A stretch of 64,000 nucleotides of DNA, from assembly GCA_035041965.1 (NCBI GenBank), contig JAPYMA010001360.1:20612-84611 (forward strand), in the 5' to 3' direction. Below, one piece after another: positions 60,818 through 64,000 of the stretch. Under the pieces are notes generated by a model that saw nothing but the letters and a program-made list of their open reading frames with translations, ran no database searches and was not told the origin of the DNA. This DNA comes from Anisakis pegreffii. Taxonomy: Eukaryota; Nematoda; Chromadorea; Rhabditida; Anisakidae. A program made the translations under genes and the position numbers. The first letter of the stretch is position 1. Every line of letters starts with the position of its first letter.

Positions 60818-63016
60818 AGATATTGGCTGAAAATATGAAAATTCAGCTATTCGCCAATTGCGACGTAAATTTTCATCAGAATTTTTTTGTTCAAGACAAC
60901 ATTTCTACTCTGATTCAAAGCATCATATTTGGTGTAGAAGGATTTGTCCCCAGCGATTTGCTGTGTCCGGATAAACTGATTCAGCGTGTCATTGTAATAA
61001 TAATCATATACTGTAATTTCGTAGCATTTGATTTTTTTCGTTCATTCCATTTCTTCATTTTCATTTTTTTTGAGAACAACTTCTTTTCGCACTTCGATTC
61101 GATCCATACAGATTATTTTTCTCAGCATTTTAGACCGGATTGAGAGTGGTGCAGAATGAAATGCATTGAGTGTTTCATTTGTCAATGACGATAAATTGCA
61201 TTTACGCAGTATTAACACAAATAGAGTTGTTTTGCAATTATCTTATAATAATATAAATGTTTGGCAGTGTACAAAGGTTTTGGTTGGGTTCACTGGAAGT
61301 TCAACTCAAGGAATGCATTCATAAAGTTATTATTGGAAAAACTACCGAAATTTTTCAACCAATCGGAAAATAAATTACACATTTGATTATACATATGCAT
61401 ATGAGAAACCCTTGTATGGATATTATTCTATTCGTCCAAATTGAATCAAACTTACTGTATGTGCTATGGCTGCGTGCTGCTTTCACTGATCATTTCTGAT
61501 CCAAAACCTTTTATATATTCGGAGCAAAATTAAATTCGGATCAAATCTTTATTCGTTATCTAACGCACATGCCTTGATTAGAATTCATTCGAATTCTCAT
61601 TGGATATCATCAATTCCGGCAGAAGATTCCATTAATGTCCTACCAACAATGCTATCATTATATGGCAATTATCTCCAATTGTATCACTATGTAACTTCAT
61701 ATCATCAATGATGAATTCTGCTTTTGCTTCATTTCGCTTCCTCGTTTCTATATAGCGAGATTTTAGACCGAAAAACAGAGTGAAATCTATGAGCGCACTT
61801 AATATTTCAACGAAGTCAACATCCAATGCCAACCATCGCAGCAAAAAAAAGAATAAATAGTTGGTTGGCTTGTCATAGAAACGAGAACGGAAAACGTCAA
61901 AGCCTTCCTTTCCTATGCACAGCAATAATAAGTTTCTGAGAATAGCATCCTGTCAATATTCCTCATCTCTAGAGTGAACACGTTTCTCGAAAGCATTTCG
62001 AAGCGTAAACGTACATCAGTGAATATCTGGTATACTACTGCTATCATATACCCTCTCCATTCACATCACATGCACGAACATTTCAATCAGAAATTCATTT
62101 ATTGCTAGTTAAATTCATTCGCTGAACCGGATTCATTCTTATCATTATGTCTGCCATGAATCCATATTCTTTTCCATTTTTCATTTTGTTTTTATTTCAC
62201 TGTTTGATTTGATTTGATCTGTTTCAGTGGAATCAATTCGAACTCACTAGCAAATCGTAAAGAACAAATAATGAATTGCACCATGATAATAGACAGATAA
62301 TGGTTTTCATTTGTACTGTGCATTTGTTCATCGCTTGACGTGTGAGTCTCGTAAAAACAATTCGTGATTCCACAGAAACGACTTGTTTCGTTTCATCGAG
62401 ACAAACCGATTGATGAAGTGCGCTCGGATTCACATTGTGAATTCCCATATTGAAGAATGTTGCTTGGTGTTTCCATACATCGTTCTTTCAACAAACTTAC
62501 TGATGATATTATTACGTTGCAGTGAAATTTTGTTTCGTGTTCCTTTCATGCTTCGGCTAGCAACGACAATCAGTGATGCAGCAGCCACTTCTAAGAACTT
62601 GTTCGATGTTTTTACGTATACACACTTCTTCTTCTTCCTCTTCGTCTTCCAAACTGCTTCTTTCAATTCTTTTTTCTTCATTTTCACAGTCCAAATATCC
62701 TTCAATAACAATTGATATTTGTTTGATTAGTAAAAAGTGTTGTTTTTGATATCACCAACGAATTCTTAGCACGAGGAAACTTCTCGTTGATTAGATCACT
62801 TCCTTCATGTTTTCTTCCTGTTTTTTCACACAGACATAATGAATTGTGAGTGAGGGGAATGATAATCGCGTAGATTGTTGTGGGGAGGCAGAAAATGATA
62901 GCTCTCAAAGCATCAAATCAGAAGGGGGAGGGGGGGAGAACCATTGTTCTGTTTTCATGGAACACGAGAACTTCAAGACCGCTGTTCCGTTTTCACATTG
63001 AAAAAATTACTGATAC
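60818..63016. other. No gene recognised
   Basis: T-rich stretches give hydrophobic frames on both strands. A minus frame at 61632-61925 (containing SALIDFTLFFGLKSRYIETR) is the most protein-like but lacks start and splice support. Confidence 0.35.
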
Positions 63017-63061
<45 letters not shown>

Positions 63062-63112
63062 TAATAATAACAATAATATAATAATAATTATAATTATAAT
63101 TATAATAATTGT
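63017..63112. repeat. (AAT)n/(AAC)n compound microsatellite
   Basis: Perfect AAT units grade into ATAATAACA and AATTATAATT units. It produces Asn- or Ile-homopolymer frames that are not real proteins. Confidence 0.97.
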
Positions 63113-63450
63113 ACGAAACATTCACAGTTCCATCAGTTGAATAGATTCGGTGAACGTAACTATAGCGTAACTTCTTATGCATATTCGTCAATAAGCTGTC
63201 TTTGCGGTTGCATCATTCAAAGGTTTTCTCTTCGGCGAGAAACTGATTCTATCGTATCGCTTAACAGAAATGATTGACAGTGAACAAGTCACGCCGATCT
63301 CGCCATCATCGCATTTCATTCGCCATTTTTTCCGAAAACTAAAGTGCAACAGCATATATAATACCAGACCGAAAATAATCTATCTTTATCTTTCTTGAAC
63401 CTTGACTTAGATCCACTCGCACACGCTGGGATGATACGTTGTGAATGTCC

Positions 63451-63596
63451 GTACCTGGGCATCTTGCCTAAAAACCTTTTGCCTAAGGACAGTTTGCCTA
63501 TCAGGCAAAATATCCATTAAAATACCGTCCGTTAGGTAATGTTTCTTTAGATAAACTGTCGTTAGGCAATTCGTTTTTGGACAAATTGTCCGGTGA
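63451..63596. mobile_element. Foldback element (copy 3, shortest)
   Basis: Contains TTTGCCTAAGGACAG on the left and CTGTCGTTAGGCAA on the right, around a CAGTTTGCCTATCAGGCAAA centre. It is the same family as 42681-43003 and 48919-49171, but with only one or two units per arm. Confidence 0.65.
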
Positions 63597-64000
63597 CGGT
63601 GAATGTCGCCTTCGAGGGACGTTTCCTTTTACTGGATAGGAATAGATAAGCTTTTGCAGTAATTGGTTGCAGTAATGACCAATAATTAAGAATCATTCGT
63701 ACATTTGAAACATTCAGGTAATTAGTGCCACATTCGGTTGTTCGGTTAATAAAATTTGAGGAATTGTTATACTGAAGTGAGAATTTGGAAGTGTACAATT
63801 TGAAGGAAGAGGAGTCAACAAGATGATAATTGTTTATGTCGATTACACTAATCGTAAAACAAGTTTGTGATTATGTTTATGCAATTGCTTAATGTTGCGC
63901 TGTATTTGCTGATCAGATTATAGTCAATTAACGTTCACTTTTATTATTATCAATCAGGCAAGGTGACTTTTTATCAGCAATACGAACGAACGAAGTATGT
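63597..64000. other. Nothing recognised
   Basis: AT-rich sequence to the window end; a minus open frame overlapping 63562-63798 is unremarkable. Confidence 0.4.

Noticed and set aside
62880..63191. Asn- and Ile-homopolymer proteins
   Set aside because: They are translations of the AAT compound repeat.

Overview
This is an AT-rich, intron-rich eukaryotic window that reads as nematode genomic DNA. The reasons are short TTTCAG-type 3' splice sites, likely spliced-leader acceptors just upstream of start codons, and a tandem set of genes from the nematode MLT-10 (DUF644, 'Moulting_cycle') family. I cannot fix the species. All gene models were made by hand by joining open exons through compatible splice phases and family resemblance; no alignment or transcript data were used.

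Layout. 0-2.4 kb has no convincing gene, apart from one long open frame and a (TA)n tract. 2.4-7.2 kb (+) is a 12-exon major facilitator gene of MFSD4 type with a very large mucin-like loop. 10.2-11.1 kb (+) is a possible two-exon single-pass micro-membrane protein behind a likely trans-splice acceptor. 12.1-13.6 kb (-) is a three-exon secreted protein with eight cysteines. 16.9-22.9 kb (-) is a complete ten-exon rhodopsin-type GPCR of 449 residues with a non-canonical DRY position; a hAT-type MITE sits in one of its introns. 22.9-29.8 kb is a gene desert.

29.8-51.0 kb is a duplicated accessory region. It holds an unidentified block in two copies (31.3-34.0 and 41.65-42.67 kb), two intact MLT-10-family genes in tandem (35.7-40.0 and 46.7-51.0 kb; 697 and 687 residues; nine exons each with the same intron phases), two decayed MLT-10 fragments between them (43.0-43.6 and 45.2-45.4 kb), foldback elements built on a 16-bp unit, hAT MITEs, and a GC-richer block with an (ATT)n tail that may be a retroelement. 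The MLT-10 proteins are predicted to be secreted, cut at RRKR sites, and to release a C-terminal domain made of x-[IV]-L-S-P pentapeptides; family knowledge links them to cuticle moulting.

53.4-57.4 kb (+) is a six-exon cation diffusion facilitator of 374 residues with DxxxD signatures in TM2 and TM5, the manganese-type pattern. Its second intron contains, on the opposite strand, an intronless 455-codon gene of the APMAP/strictosidine-synthase-like family, whose stop codon lies only 33 bp from the host exon. 57.4-64 kb is mostly non-genic, with simple repeats and a third foldback element.
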